NCBI GenBank assembly: GCA_946803585.1
Contig: CAMPEQ010000001.1
Span: 1-36,097 of the forward strand
DNA length: 36,097 nt
Direction: 5' to 3'
Origin: an uncultured Actinomycetes bacterium
GTDB lineage: Bacteria > Actinomycetota > Actinomycetes > S36-B12 > UBA10799
Below, in pieces: positions 9,566 through 18,099 of the stretch. A model generated the notes under the pieces. The model was not told where the DNA came from. It made no database searches and saw nothing but the letters and a program-made list of their open reading frames with translations. Numbering within the stretch: the first letter of the stretch is position 1; each line of letters opens with the position of its first letter. A program made the position numbers and the translations under genes.

Positions 9566-10174
9566 ATGCCAATTCGACGGAAAATGATCCTGGGCTATTC
9601 GACACGAAATTTGCGAGTCGCCCACGAGCACGATGACCTCACCTACGACACGATTGGCATGAGCTTGGCTCCGGTTGATGCACCAAAGCCGGAAGGCCGC
9701 TGGCATTCGGTCAACGAGTCAAAGGTTGTCGGACACGGGCGAGATGCCTTTGACGCCGTTGGCTATGCACTCATGCACTGGCAACTTCACGAAGAGGCGG
9801 GTTTCTTTGTCGAATCTCCTGGTGGTGTGGTTCGCGCCGGCGAGACGGCTGCTGCTGGCCTACCGGTCTGGTTCATGGGAGTCACTGCCGTCTACCGGGT
9901 CGTGAAGGTCGTCGATGGTCCAAACCGAATCGGTTTTGCCGTGGGAACTCTGCCTGGTCATCCCGCGCGTGGCGAGGAGTCATTTGTTGTCGAACTACGC
10001 GACGACGATTCCGTGGTCTTGACCGTACGGTCCTTCTCTCGACATGCCGCGTGGTTCGCGAAACTGGGAGGCCCGATTGGCACTTCCATTCAGCACCGCG
10101 CGACCAAACGCCTCCTGGCAGCTGCGGGGAAGGCAGCAACCGCTCCCGAGCTGCTACGTCCGGTCATCCGCTAG
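9566..10174 (+). CDS. DUF1990 (UPF0548) family protein
   Basis: The product is about 202 residues from the ATG at 9566. The frame also opens from a GTG at 9413, adding 51 residues that do not look like the family, so I prefer 9566, although its ribosome site is weak. Family features are visible: LTY-x-x-(I/V)G near the start, then GR-D-A-F-x-A-x-x-A-L-x-x-W-x-x-H, VV-x-x-P-x-R-I-GFA-x-GTLPGHP-x-RGEE-x-F-V, and a C-terminal S-R-x-A-W-F-A-x-L-x-GP segment. The biochemical function of this family is not established, and no signal peptide is evident. The gene stands alone between the divergent giant surface protein and a convergent lipoprotein gene. Confidence 0.8.
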   Translation: MPIRRKMILGYSTRNLRVAHEHDDLTYDTIGMSLAPVDAPKPEGRWHSVNESKVVGHGRDAFDAVGYALMHWQLHEEAGFFVESPGGVVRAGETAAAGLPVWFMGVTAVYRVVKVVDGPNRIGFAVGTLPGHPARGEESFVVELRDDDSVVLTVRSFSRHAAWFAKLGGPIGTSIQHRATKRLLAAAGKAATAPELLRPVIR

Positions 10175-10197
10175 TCGCTGAATAGCCTGCCAGAGAA

Positions 10198-10983
10198 CTA
10201 GCCACCGTGTTGATGCGATGACGCGGCATCAGTGGCCATATGCGACATCTCGGGGGTATCCGCCCACTGAATCGCCGTGAACAGCTCCGCACCGGGCGCC
10301 AACACTGACTTCTTATCGATCTTTCTTGGCTTGGCAAGATCGACGCAAAGGTCAACGATCAGATACGCGTTGCCATCCTCATCGCCAAGGGCGTAGGTCG
10401 GCGGCATCCAAGTCCCAGCCGTGTTTGTAGTCGCCAGGGTCAGTCGATTGACGCACGGTAATACCGTCGGGGCTGCCGAGACGAGGGCGGAAATCGTTCC
10501 ATCAGGCTTCGTGACTTGGAAGAACGCATTGGAACTGCCCTGTACTGGTTCAACCCCCGACAGGAACGACTCTCCGCCGTAGGAAGCCATGCCTGCTCCG
10601 TCGGGGAAGCTAACTGTCGATCCGTTGGTGGAGACGCCAATCTCAGCACTGCGCCATTCCTTCTGAAAAGTCATAGCTGGTGTGACATTCGCCGCAGCAG
10701 ACTGGGCGGTGACCTCGACCGAGGCCTTCACTAGGTCAACATCGATGGCGGTTGTCAGCCCCTGCTGCACTTTCAGGAAACCCTCGAGGTCGGTTGTCGG
10801 ATTCGGGATCTCGAAGTCACCGTCGGCGTTCTGCAGTTCGGGAACGAGGGTCATCAACCCATCCGGCGAGCAAAGGTTGTCGCCCGTGGGCGTGACTGAC
10901 CCGGAATCTGAGCAACTCACCGTAGCTGCGGTGAGCGCTACAACAGCCAGGCCTACGAGCGGAATCCTGCGATCCAGTTTCAT
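10198..10983 (-). CDS. Putative lipoprotein of unknown function
   Basis: The product is about 261 residues from the ATG at 10983. An in-frame GTG at 11034 would add 17 residues ahead of the signal sequence and is less likely. The N-terminus is a lipoprotein signal: KLDRR, a hydrophobic core, then the lipobox-like T-V-S-C with cysteine near residue 24. The mature part has two further cysteines that could pair (DNLC near the start, VLPC later) and ends in a histidine-rich tail (SSHQHGG). I recognise no domain. It probably sits on the outer face of the membrane. The gene is convergent with the DUF1990 gene and divergent from the secreted peptidase gene, with about 118 bases between the start codons. 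Confidence 0.65.
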   Translation of the reverse strand: MKLDRRIPLVGLAVVALTAATVSCSDSGSVTPTGDNLCSPDGLMTLVPELQNADGDFEIPNPTTDLEGFLKVQQGLTTAIDVDLVKASVEVTAQSAAANVTPAMTFQKEWRSAEIGVSTNGSTVSFPDGAGMASYGGESFLSGVEPVQGSSNAFFQVTKPDGTISALVSAAPTVLPCVNRLTLATTNTAGTWMPPTYALGDEDGNAYLIVDLCVDLAKPRKIDKKSVLAPGAELFTAIQWADTPEMSHMATDAASSHQHGG

Positions 10984-11101
10984 GATTAGCCAAGCTAACG
11001 CGAGTCGAGCCCCAGGTGCGCGTTGTGAGCGCACATCGAATGTCCACTGTTCGGATCCGGCAAAGTTGCGACTAGCCGTATACCGGTCATAGCTTCGGCG
11101 T

Positions 11102-12721
11102 ATGACGATTGCTGTGTCTCACTCCGACTCGCGCGACTATGTAGTTCGACGCGACAGGCGGCGACGAGTCGTGACCGCGGCTGTAACTATCGCCCTAGTC
11201 GGAACCAGCTTCTCCACATCTGCTGCAATCGCATCCCCCCTCCCAACTTCTGAACCGGTTCTTAGTCCTGTTGCGGAAGCCGAGGTTCTCACCGAACTAA
11301 GAGGAACTACCGGGCAGCGAATCAACTGGAAGAAGTGCAAGATCACGGGCACCCAACGCTCTCAATGCGCCCGGTTCGCTGTGCCGCGCGACTACGCCAA
11401 ACCCAATGGCAAGCAGTTCAAACTCAAGCTCTATCGCCTCAAAGCACTCCCAAAGAAGCAGCGCGGCGGTAAGCCGGTCATCGGATCGGTCTTTGCCAAC
11501 CCTGGCGGCCCTGGAGCTTCCGGCGTTGAGCTTCTGCCTGGACTCAGCGATCTGCAAAAGCGCCTCCACGTTGTGACATGGGCACCGCGCGGAGTGGCAG
11601 CGTCAAAGCCGCTTCTGCGGAACTGTCCCGAGGACCCAAACGCTAGCTTCGGATCCGAGTACCCACTGACTGGCGCATTTGCGTGGCAAGAGGCGGCGAA
11701 GGCAGCCTTAAAGACTCGCGGCCCGAGCAAAGCATTCTGCTACGGAAGCAGCCCCCATTTGGTCCCGACGATCGGAACCAACAACGTCGTGAAGGATCTC
11801 GATGCGATGCGGGCGGCGGTCGGCGATAGCAAGTTGACTTACCTGGGGTTCAGCTACGGAACCCGCATCGGTCGGCTTTACGCCCAGACCTACCCGAACC
11901 GCGTCCGGGCGATGGTCCTCGATGGCGTCGTTGACCCGACTGAATCGATGGAGGACTTCGCCGTTCTGGGCGCAAAAGGTGGAAAGGCTAGCTTCAAGTA
12001 CACCAAGCGTGCGCTCTCGACCGGCGAACTGCGGGCATATAGAAACGTCAACAAGGTTCTGCAATCTGACTACGCGCCTAACTTCAATCGTTTCATCTGG
12101 TGGCAGATGGCCCTCAACGCCGGGAATAGCTCGAGTGGCCTCGAGAATCTGAAGGTCGCGTCCTGCCAGGTAGCCCAGGCATTGAGTGTCCCTGGATGCA
12201 CCGGCGACGACGTCAGGAAGCGTTCGGTGAAAGCGACCATGCGCAAACTCCAACGGCAGCTTCGTAAGCGCACCGGACCCGCTGATCTGACGTCGCTGAT
12301 CAACTGCGTCGATCTCCGTGGTCGGCCAAGTCCGGCTCGGGTCGGGCAGTACTTGGAGGGCGCGGTTAAGACCAACCTTGCCGGACAGGTCGGACGCACG
12401 AATGGGTTGAACTACGGCGCAACCTGCCTTGGGCTACCGGAACCTGCCGATCCGGTGCCTGCACTTCCACAGGGGGTGCAACTGCCGACTCCTCCGCTGC
12501 TCATCAACGGTAAAGGCGACGCGCTGACGCCGTATATCGGCGCAAAGCAAACGCACAAGCGGTTCAGCGGCTCGCGCTTGATTACGGTCAACACCTCCCA
12601 TCATGCGCTCTTCCGCGGTAAGTCGCAGACAAGTGGATGCATCGTGAAGCCCGTCTTGAAGTACTTGAAAAAGCAAAAGCTCCCGAAGAAGAACAAGTAC
12701 TGCAAGCGCACCGAGAAATGA
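11102..12721 (+). CDS. Secreted S33-family alpha/beta hydrolase (tripeptidyl aminopeptidase-like)
   Basis: The 539-residue product has an N-terminal signal sequence (arginine-rich start, hydrophobic core, ending near AAIASP). The alpha/beta hydrolase fold shows the oxyanion-region NPGGPG-x-SG at about 133-141, the nucleophile elbow GFSYG with Ser251, an acid candidate Asp473 in KGDALTP and a His at 500-501 in TSHHAL. The C-terminal cysteine-containing TAP-like region matches Streptomyces SlpD/SlpE and mycobacterial Hip1-type enzymes in length and order. Those enzymes cleave short peptides from N-termini outside the cell or at the envelope. One oddity is that the usual W/F-DPRG-V-G stretch reads WAPRG here, replacing an Asp that is normally conserved. 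The C-terminus is lysine-rich. No clear ribosome site precedes the ATG, so the mRNA may be leaderless. Confidence 0.85.
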   Translation: MTIAVSHSDSRDYVVRRDRRRRVVTAAVTIALVGTSFSTSAAIASPLPTSEPVLSPVAEAEVLTELRGTTGQRINWKKCKITGTQRSQCARFAVPRDYAKPNGKQFKLKLYRLKALPKKQRGGKPVIGSVFANPGGPGASGVELLPGLSDLQKRLHVVTWAPRGVAASKPLLRNCPEDPNASFGSEYPLTGAFAWQEAAKAALKTRGPSKAFCYGSSPHLVPTIGTNNVVKDLDAMRAAVGDSKLTYLGFSYGTRIGRLYAQTYPNRVRAMVLDGVVDPTESMEDFAVLGAKGGKASFKYTKRALSTGELRAYRNVNKVLQSDYAPNFNRFIWWQMALNAGNSSSGLENLKVASCQVAQALSVPGCTGDDVRKRSVKATMRKLQRQLRKRTGPADLTSLINCVDLRGRPSPARVGQYLEGAVKTNLAGQVGRTNGLNYGATCLGLPEPADPVPALPQGVQLPTPPLLINGKGDALTPYIGAKQTHKRFSGSRLITVNTSHHALFRGKSQTSGCIVKPVLKYLKKQKLPKKNKYCKRTEK

Positions 12722-12802
12722 AACGAACTAGTGTCGATCTAGAACCCAACCTCACCACAGAGCCTTGCCAGTCAGCTGACAGCGACAGCCCTATCTTGGC
12801 CG

Positions 12803-14065
12803 CTAGGAGTGACCCGCTATCCCGCGAGCCGACTTCGATGCAGCCTTTGCCTCACGTACGAGCGCCTCGAAGGTCTCACTCGTTGCGCTCCCAGCGGCAG
12901 TTCCCACATTGGTCCTGATCGGAATTCGACCAAGTGCGTGTCCGGAACTGGCGATTGTGGCCTCGATCCGATCAGACAGCGAATGGGCGTCGGGCTTGTC
13001 TCCGAGCCCGGCGATCACGAAGGCGTCTCCGGCGTATCGGGCGACAAGGTCCCCTGACCGCACGTTGACAGCGATGGCCTCCGCGACGATCTTTAGAACA
13101 CTATTTCCATAGTCGATCCCGTACTTCTTATTCGCCTCACCGAGCTGGTCGATCTCCAGGTAGATCACACAAACGTTCGACTCCATTCGGTCGGCGATCC
13201 CCCCGAGGGCCGGCATGAGCGTCTGCAATCCGTTGCGCGTGAGCATGCTTGTGGCAAGGTCCGTCGTTGCAAGGGCATTCGCCGCCACCGTCTCGTCGGC
13301 GAGCGAATCTACTGCGAGCAAGCGCAGGCGCAACAGTCCAAGGCCCGCGAATGCGGCAACCACGCTGACGAAGGCGATCCGGTAGTCCTCACCACCGGAA
13401 ATACCCCAAGCACCACCGATCAGTCCCGCGAGGATGAGGCAGCTGCCAACCACCGACGGGTACCAGGCCATCGTCAGTGACGGGAACCCGACTAACAAGA
13501 TCAGCAGGTAGGAGAGCGGTGATTGATTGCCTGAGTAAACGCTATCGACGATGAGTGCTGCTGCCACCAAGATGTTCGATACCGACCAAAGCCATCTGAG
13601 ACCCGCAACACTGATGCTTGAACGAATTACGACCTGACTGGCAATGAGAACCGCGAGTCCCAACGCAAGGCCGGCGAGCTCGACGAGTTGCCGGTCACCG
13701 GAATCGTCGGTCGCCAAGGTGATTAGCGAGAGGACGGTCGTCAAACCACCGAGAACGATCAAGCCAGTTGGAATGTAGCGCTTGGCAACGGTAGTCCGCA
13801 TAAGCTCATGCGGATCATCCGATTCCGTCCAGGTCGTCTCGGGTAGGGCTTTCATAGCGACTTCCTCATCTATCGTGATCCCGAATTTCCCTAACCACCG
13901 GCGTACCGAGGCGGTGCGAGCTGGCTTCGGTAGCGGAGCCAGCTTCGACAGAGTTAAACCGATGTAGACCAACGTATTGAACGCAACAACGGTCGCGAGC
14001 ACACTGAACCAGGTGCTACTTAAGACCGATTGCGGTAGCAGCAAGCCACCAACGACATCGTTCAT
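12803..14065 (-). CDS. Multi-pass membrane protein with degenerate GGDEF domain
   Basis: The 420-residue product has about seven hydrophobic segments in the first ~250 residues, then a GGDEF-type domain. The signature motif is degenerate: RYAGDAF at about 343-349 instead of RYGGDEF. The upstream metal-binding stretch reads LEID, so the first metal Asp is replaced by Glu. Known diguanylate cyclases need the Glu of GG(D/E)EF and that Asp, so catalysis is doubtful; a GTP- or c-di-GMP-sensing or purely structural role is possible. The ATG overlaps the TGA of the upstream glycosyltransferase (ATGA, 14062-14065), implying translational coupling. The likely job is control of that synthase at the membrane, which is inference from gene order. 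Its stop lies about 80 bases from the convergent peptidase gene. Confidence 0.8.
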   Translation of the reverse strand: MNDVVGGLLLPQSVLSSTWFSVLATVVAFNTLVYIGLTLSKLAPLPKPARTASVRRWLGKFGITIDEEVAMKALPETTWTESDDPHELMRTTVAKRYIPTGLIVLGGLTTVLSLITLATDDSGDRQLVELAGLALGLAVLIASQVVIRSSISVAGLRWLWSVSNILVAAALIVDSVYSGNQSPLSYLLILLVGFPSLTMAWYPSVVGSCLILAGLIGGAWGISGGEDYRIAFVSVVAAFAGLGLLRLRLLAVDSLADETVAANALATTDLATSMLTRNGLQTLMPALGGIADRMESNVCVIYLEIDQLGEANKKYGIDYGNSVLKIVAEAIAVNVRSGDLVARYAGDAFVIAGLGDKPDAHSLSDRIEATIASSGHALGRIPIRTNVGTAAGSATSETFEALVREAKAASKSARGIAGHS

Positions 14066-15540
14066 TTGACTGGGTCTTCTGTCGTATGGACAACATGACC
14101 CCAGGTCGTCCCCTTCGCGCGCGCGATATCAATCAAGCACGTCACGAACACGACTTGGAGGAAGACGTCGTAGGCCAGCTCCGGCAGTAATAGGAGTGCC
14201 AGGAGTCTGGCCTTGGGGCCGCCTGACCAGGCGGTAACCACCCGCTCAACGACGAAGATGGCGCCAATCACCAGCCAGAAGGGAAACCAGATCCACGTGT
14301 CGACCGCTAGGAAGGTGATGAGCATCAACAGGATCGCCAGGTTCAGCGCAATTGTTCCGTACCCGATACCAACCTGCTGACCCCAGTACCGAATCGTTGA
14401 ACGTGTAACCCCGTACGCGGCCAGGTTCTCAAGCGCCCCGCGCTGCCACCGCTTGCGCTGAGTCCACAGCGCCTTCCACGTCGGCATGATCTCGGTTGTG
14501 ACCTTACATTCGATCGGACTGTTCATTGATGCGCCCAGAGACTTCAGGGCGAGCGTTAACTCGTTGTCTTCGGTCAGCGCAGCCGTGTCGTAGACGTTTC
14601 CGGTATCCCCTGGAATGAAGACCCCGCGGGCGGCGGCCACGTCGAGCAGAACCTCCGCTCTAAACATGGATGCGGTGCCGGTGAGCACGAAGACCCTTCC
14701 ATGGCGCGACCTGATCTGAAGGGAGTAACGGGCATACTCATTGCGCTGGAATTGCCCGATGAGTCCCTCGCCATCCTCGCCGTAGAAGACACCTCCGACA
14801 GCTGACAGGTCCTCATCTGCGGCGAACCGCGCAACCCCTGTCTCGAGGAAGCGCGCACTAAGACGAGTGTCCGCATCCATGATCATGATGACGTCTCGCG
14901 CATCTGTGCTCACAAGCAACTGCTGTAGCGCCTGGTTGAGGGCTCCACCCTTCTTGTGGGTGTTGCCGACAGTCTCGAATGCCTCGTAGCCCATCTCTTC
15001 GGCGATAGCGACGGTTCTATCCGTGCAGTTGTCCGCAACTACAATCACCCGGTCAGGTGCACGTGTCTGCTGTTTCAGCGCTTCGAGCGTTCCGGGGAGC
15101 GAGGCTTCCTCATTGTGGGCCGGCATCACGATCGTGAGCCGAAGCGGGCCGGGTTCGGTCTCGTCAAACTGCTCCCGATATGACGCAAGGAGATCACGCT
15201 TGGGGCTAACAGTAAGTAGTGCGGCGATTGCCTCAAACGCGAATGCGCAGCTCGCAACACCAACCAACGTCAGAATAGACAGGAAGATCAGCATCGAAGG
15301 TGGGGCTTCCGCTGAAACGCTAAGCGTGAATGGCCCGACCTCGACCTGCTTGATATTTCCGAACTCAACCTGGGAGTTCTGCAGAATCTGACTCAGCGCG
15401 GCAACTGCTGCCCCGGCAGTAACCACGATCGCAACCACGAGGCCAACGACAAGGCGCGCGTGGTCACTATCCGCTCGAGGTGTCCGAACGTTGACCGGCT
15501 GAGCGAATACATGCGGGGAGCGCTCCGACTGGTTGGCCAC
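14062..15540 (-). CDS. Membrane glycosyltransferase family 2 (processive polysaccharide synthase type)
   Basis: With the GTG at 15540 the product is 492 residues. That start is chosen because GGAGG lies seven bases upstream; the frame is open to a GTG at 15588. Two transmembrane segments precede a GT-A domain with ADNCTD (about 169-174), the metal-binding MDAD (222-224), TED (323-325) and the acceptor-site QRKRW (361-365). Three to four transmembrane segments follow. This order is typical of cellulose, hyaluronan and poly-N-acetylglucosamine synthases, which add sugars from UDP-sugars while extruding the chain. The sugar cannot be told from sequence alone. The gene is followed by the coupled degenerate-GGDEF gene and is divergent from a GH26-like glycanase, suggesting an exopolysaccharide locus. 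Confidence 0.88.
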   Translation of the reverse strand: MANQSERSPHVFAQPVNVRTPRADSDHARLVVGLVVAIVVTAGAAVAALSQILQNSQVEFGNIKQVEVGPFTLSVSAEAPPSMLIFLSILTLVGVASCAFAFEAIAALLTVSPKRDLLASYREQFDETEPGPLRLTIVMPAHNEEASLPGTLEALKQQTRAPDRVIVVADNCTDRTVAIAEEMGYEAFETVGNTHKKGGALNQALQQLLVSTDARDVIMIMDADTRLSARFLETGVARFAADEDLSAVGGVFYGEDGEGLIGQFQRNEYARYSLQIRSRHGRVFVLTGTASMFRAEVLLDVAAARGVFIPGDTGNVYDTAALTEDNELTLALKSLGASMNSPIECKVTTEIMPTWKALWTQRKRWQRGALENLAAYGVTRSTIRYWGQQVGIGYGTIALNLAILLMLITFLAVDTWIWFPFWLVIGAIFVVERVVTAWSGGPKARLLALLLLPELAYDVFLQVVFVTCLIDIARAKGTTWGHVVHTTEDPVK

Positions 15541-15853
15541 GTTGGGACCTCCGATGGTCACTTTCGCGCGACTAGGTCGCCGAGGCACTCGGGCTTTCTG
15601 CCACTGGCACTTGTTGGTGCGTCCCCCCGACCGTCCTACGCAATCCGAGTATCCCCATTTGGGTGGGAGTGAAGCGCGGTGAAACGGTCGGTACTCAGCT
15701 CCGGTTTCGGCTTGAAGCCCTCACTACGCTAAGCGGGTGATTGCTCACGATAATTCCAGTTCTTGAGTCTGTTCGACTAATAGTCACGTCTCCGCCGACC
15801 GATACAGCAAGCGAACGGTCAGGAATTCCAACGAGGGGGCGAGGTCCGAGTCG
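15541..15853. other. Divergent intergenic region between GT2 and GH26-like genes
   Basis: About 310 bases separate the two start codons. The region must contain the promoters of both transcription units. I see no convincing -35/-10 pair, riboswitch or RNA gene. A GAGG at 15841-15844 is a plausible ribosome site for the ATG at 15854. Confidence 0.5.
15548..15552 (-). promoter_or_regulatory. Ribosome binding site deciding the GT2 start
   Basis: The reverse complement GGAGG lies seven bases before the GTG at 15540. It lies inside the longer open frame that begins at 15588, so it argues for the shorter protein. Confidence 0.6.
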
Positions 15854-17149
15854 ATGTCTGGAGTGCGCGCTCGCCGATCGCTGTCGATACGGATCGTTCT
15901 GGCTCTCACCCTCGTGGCAGCCCTGGCACTGACCACGGTCTCTACCGCTACGGCGGCGGCCGCGGCACCGACGCCCGCTACTCAATCCGGCGCGACCCAT
16001 GCACTTGCCGCTCCCTCGACCAAGGTTGCTGCATCGTTGAGAACAGTGCGCAAAGCCGCCCGGAAGGCCTGCCGGATGGACATCAAGGCCAAGCGCGCTG
16101 GGTTCCGGTCGAATCGCGCGAAGAAGAAGGCACTGAAGCGTTGCGTACGCAAGACCGTCAAGAAGAAGGGCGCCAAGAAGAAGGGCGCCAAGAAGAAGCC
16201 AGCCACGATAGCCCCGCAGGAACCGCTTCCAACTCCCCAGCCAGAACCATCCCCGAGTACTCCGCCAGCACCGACTCCAACTGAGGAGCCATACGTTGCG
16301 GGCGAGGACACGGTGTTCGGGTGGTCATCTCGGAACTTGACGGCAGTCAGAGCAACGGAGGCAGCCGTTGGAGTCCGGGCGGGCGCACTCAGCGTCTTTA
16401 CAGACTTCACCCAAGACTTCAACACCGAGGAAGCAGCGTTTGCAGCCCAGCGCAGCGCCCCCCTGGTGGTCAGCTGGGAACCATGGGACTCGAGCCTGTC
16501 GACAAGGACTCAGCCCGCCTTCTCACTGGGATCGATCGCTGCCGGTGATCATGATGTTTACGTCAAGCGGTATCTGCTGGCCGCTAAGCAATCAGGTATA
16601 CCGGTCATGATTCGGTTCGCGGGCGAGGTCAATGGTGACTGGAATGCCTGGGCACAGCCGATCGCCGGTAACTCATCGGCCGACTTCGTCGCAGCCTTCA
16701 GGTATCTGGTCACCACTTCCCGCGAACTCAATGTCACCAACGTGTCATGGATGTTCAACTCGATCGTGTCCTACGAGGGATCTACTCCCCTCGCCGACCT
16801 GTACCCGGGCGATGCCTACGTCGATTGGGTAGCGCTAGACGGGTACAACTGGGGCGCCCTCAAGTGGGGCTGGCAGTCCTTCAAGGACATCTTCACCCTC
16901 GGACTAGCCGAGATCGAATCGGTCGCGCCGGATAAGCCGCTAGCGATCGCCGAGATCGGGTCCACCACCGGGCCAGGCAAGGCGGCTTGGGTGAGCGACT
17001 CGCTTAACTCAGCGCGGGCTGCCGGAGCCAAGATGGTGCTCTGGTTCGATCACAACAAAGAGACTGACTGGAGGATCGGTGCCGATCCAGCGGTGGCGTC
17101 CGCAACCAACGAAGTAGTCACTGGGAAGGGCTGGCAGACCGGAAAGTAG
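15854..17149 (+). CDS. Secreted GH26-like endo-glycanase with lysine-rich linker
   Basis: The 431-residue product has a signal peptide (RARRS start, long Ala/Leu/Val core, cleavage near residues 35-40). A strongly basic segment of about 50-115 follows with a K-K-K-G-A repeat, then a Pro/Thr/Glu linker, then a catalytic domain from about residue 145. That domain resembles GH26 beta-mannanases and related glycanases: VSWEPW, the acid/base Glu in RFAGEVNGDW, W-V-A-L-DGYNW, and the likely nucleophile Glu in AIAEIGS, followed by LWFDHNKE-x-DWR. It probably hydrolyses a beta-linked polysaccharide outside the cell. Because it is divergent from a polysaccharide synthase, it may trim or release that polymer; alternatively it digests external mannan or glucan. 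The basic region could hold the enzyme to anionic wall polymers. Confidence 0.8.
   Translation: MSGVRARRSLSIRIVLALTLVAALALTTVSTATAAAAAPTPATQSGATHALAAPSTKVAASLRTVRKAARKACRMDIKAKRAGFRSNRAKKKALKRCVRKTVKKKGAKKKGAKKKPATIAPQEPLPTPQPEPSPSTPPAPTPTEEPYVAGEDTVFGWSSRNLTAVRATEAAVGVRAGALSVFTDFTQDFNTEEAAFAAQRSAPLVVSWEPWDSSLSTRTQPAFSLGSIAAGDHDVYVKRYLLAAKQSGIPVMIRFAGEVNGDWNAWAQPIAGNSSADFVAAFRYLVTTSRELNVTNVSWMFNSIVSYEGSTPLADLYPGDAYVDWVALDGYNWGALKWGWQSFKDIFTLGLAEIESVAPDKPLAIAEIGSTTGPGKAAWVSDSLNSARAAGAKMVLWFDHNKETDWRIGADPAVASATNEVVTGKGWQTGK
16160..16198 (+). repeat. 15-bp tandem repeat coding for a Lys-Lys-Lys-Gly-Ala segment
   Basis: The unit AAGAAGAAGGGCGCC occurs twice exactly (16160-16174, 16175-16189), followed by a nine-base partial copy. 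It lies within the basic region of the GH26-like protein and keeps the frame, so copy-number change would only lengthen or shorten the basic stretch. Confidence 0.85.
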
Positions 17150-17201
17150 CTAGAACGCCTACGGCAGAGCGGGATTAGTTCAACGATGAGATAGTCAACG
17201 T

Positions 17202-17456
17202 ATGGGAAAACCGGTTCTGTCCGACGCAACTCGTGGTCCGGCCCGTAGGGTGATCACCATCGTCGCCCTCCTGGCGGCCGCAACCGCGCTGATCATGACT
17301 GTTGGTCTCGTCGTCGTTGCGTTGGCTGGCTTCTCCAGCGACGTTCTGCGGATGTGCTTCCTCATCTGGATCATCTCGCTCGGGATCGTCTTTGGCGCGA
17401 CTCGTCTGCTCCGCGTTCCCGAGGAACCGCAGTACGAGGACGAACGAGTTGAGTAA
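17202..17456 (+). CDS. Small two-helix membrane protein
   Basis: The 84-residue product has two hydrophobic segments (about 17-43 and 49-66) and a charged C-terminus (PEEPQYEDERVE). I recognise no family. Its last eight bases overlap the TTG start of the next gene, which suggests co-transcription and coupling. The ATG has no strong ribosome site. An overlapping frame on the other strand has low-complexity composition and is treated as a shadow. Confidence 0.6.
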   Translation: MGKPVLSDATRGPARRVITIVALLAAATALIMTVGLVVVALAGFSSDVLRMCFLIWIISLGIVFGATRLLRVPEEPQYEDERVE

Positions 17457-18087
17457 ACAGCCGCTGAGTGAGCGGCTCTGGCGAGTTCAGCCCGGAACTG
17501 CACGCCGGGCTGTCTTCTCCTCGTTGGCAGCACCTCTTTGTCTCATCGGCGGTTGGTTCGCCGCTGCCGCCGTTCAACCGAACGGTTTCGACTCGGTCAC
17601 GGACACGATTAGTGCCCTAGCCGGAACCGACACTCCCTATCGATGGATCATGACCGCGAGCTTCGTGGCCACGGGTGTGGCTCACATGGTGACGGCTAGC
17701 GGACTCGGTGACGCTCCGCGCTCAGCCCGACTTGCACTTGCTGTGGGTGGCGCATCGCTGCTGGTAGTTGCTGCCGTACCCGTTTCGAGTACAAGTGCCC
17801 CGGTATTGCACGGTGCAGCAGCGATGGTTGGCTTCATCTCTTTGGCTGGCTGGGCGGGCCTAGGTCGATGGGATGACACCGCTGGCGCTGGCACGAGTTA
17901 TGTGACCAGGTCATCTGTGCGCTACGGCGTAACCGGGGGGCTCAGTGCCTTGACCGCCCTGTTCGTCTCCCAGGTAATCGTCGGCGGCGATCAGATCGGG
18001 CTCACTGAACGGCTAGCTGCCGGAGCCGAGGCGCTATGGCCGCTCGCGATCGCGCTCGGGACCTACGTGCCGTCACGATCCGACTAG
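17449..18087 (+). CDS. DUF998-type multi-pass membrane protein
   Basis: The likely start is the TTG at 17449, because GAGGA (17436-17440) sits eight bases upstream and no ATG or GTG lies nearby downstream in frame. The frame opens further upstream (17302), but that part overlaps the preceding gene in another phase. The 212-residue product has about six hydrophobic segments. DUF998-like features include a G-G-W-F-x-A-A first helix, then F-D-S-V-T-D-T-I-S-A-L-A-G and a later H-G-A-A-A helix. The family's function is unknown, although related proteins are integral membrane proteins. It overlaps the small membrane gene by eight bases and is convergent with the UvrA2-like gene. Confidence 0.75.
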   Translation: MSKQPLSERLWRVQPGTARRAVFSSLAAPLCLIGGWFAAAAVQPNGFDSVTDTISALAGTDTPYRWIMTASFVATGVAHMVTASGLGDAPRSARLALAVGGASLLVVAAVPVSSTSAPVLHGAAAMVGFISLAGWAGLGRWDDTAGAGTSYVTRSSVRYGVTGGLSALTALFVSQVIVGGDQIGLTERLAAGAEALWPLAIALGTYVPSRSD

Positions 18088-18099
18088 CCGCAGATTCCA

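Noticed and set aside
12771-12780. Perfect palindrome GTCAGCTGAC between convergent peptidase and GGDEF-like genes
   Set aside because: It has no loop and no T-tract, so it is a poor terminator, and a ten-base palindrome can occur by chance.
16160-16198. Possible CRISPR-like or regulatory repeat
   Set aside because: The 15-base units have no spacers and simply encode a lysine-rich stretch in the GH26-like protein.
17302-17448. Longer N-terminus for the DUF998 protein starting at 17302
   Set aside because: It overlaps the small membrane protein in another phase, its residues are not hydrophobic-family-like, and a ribosome site precedes the TTG at 17449.
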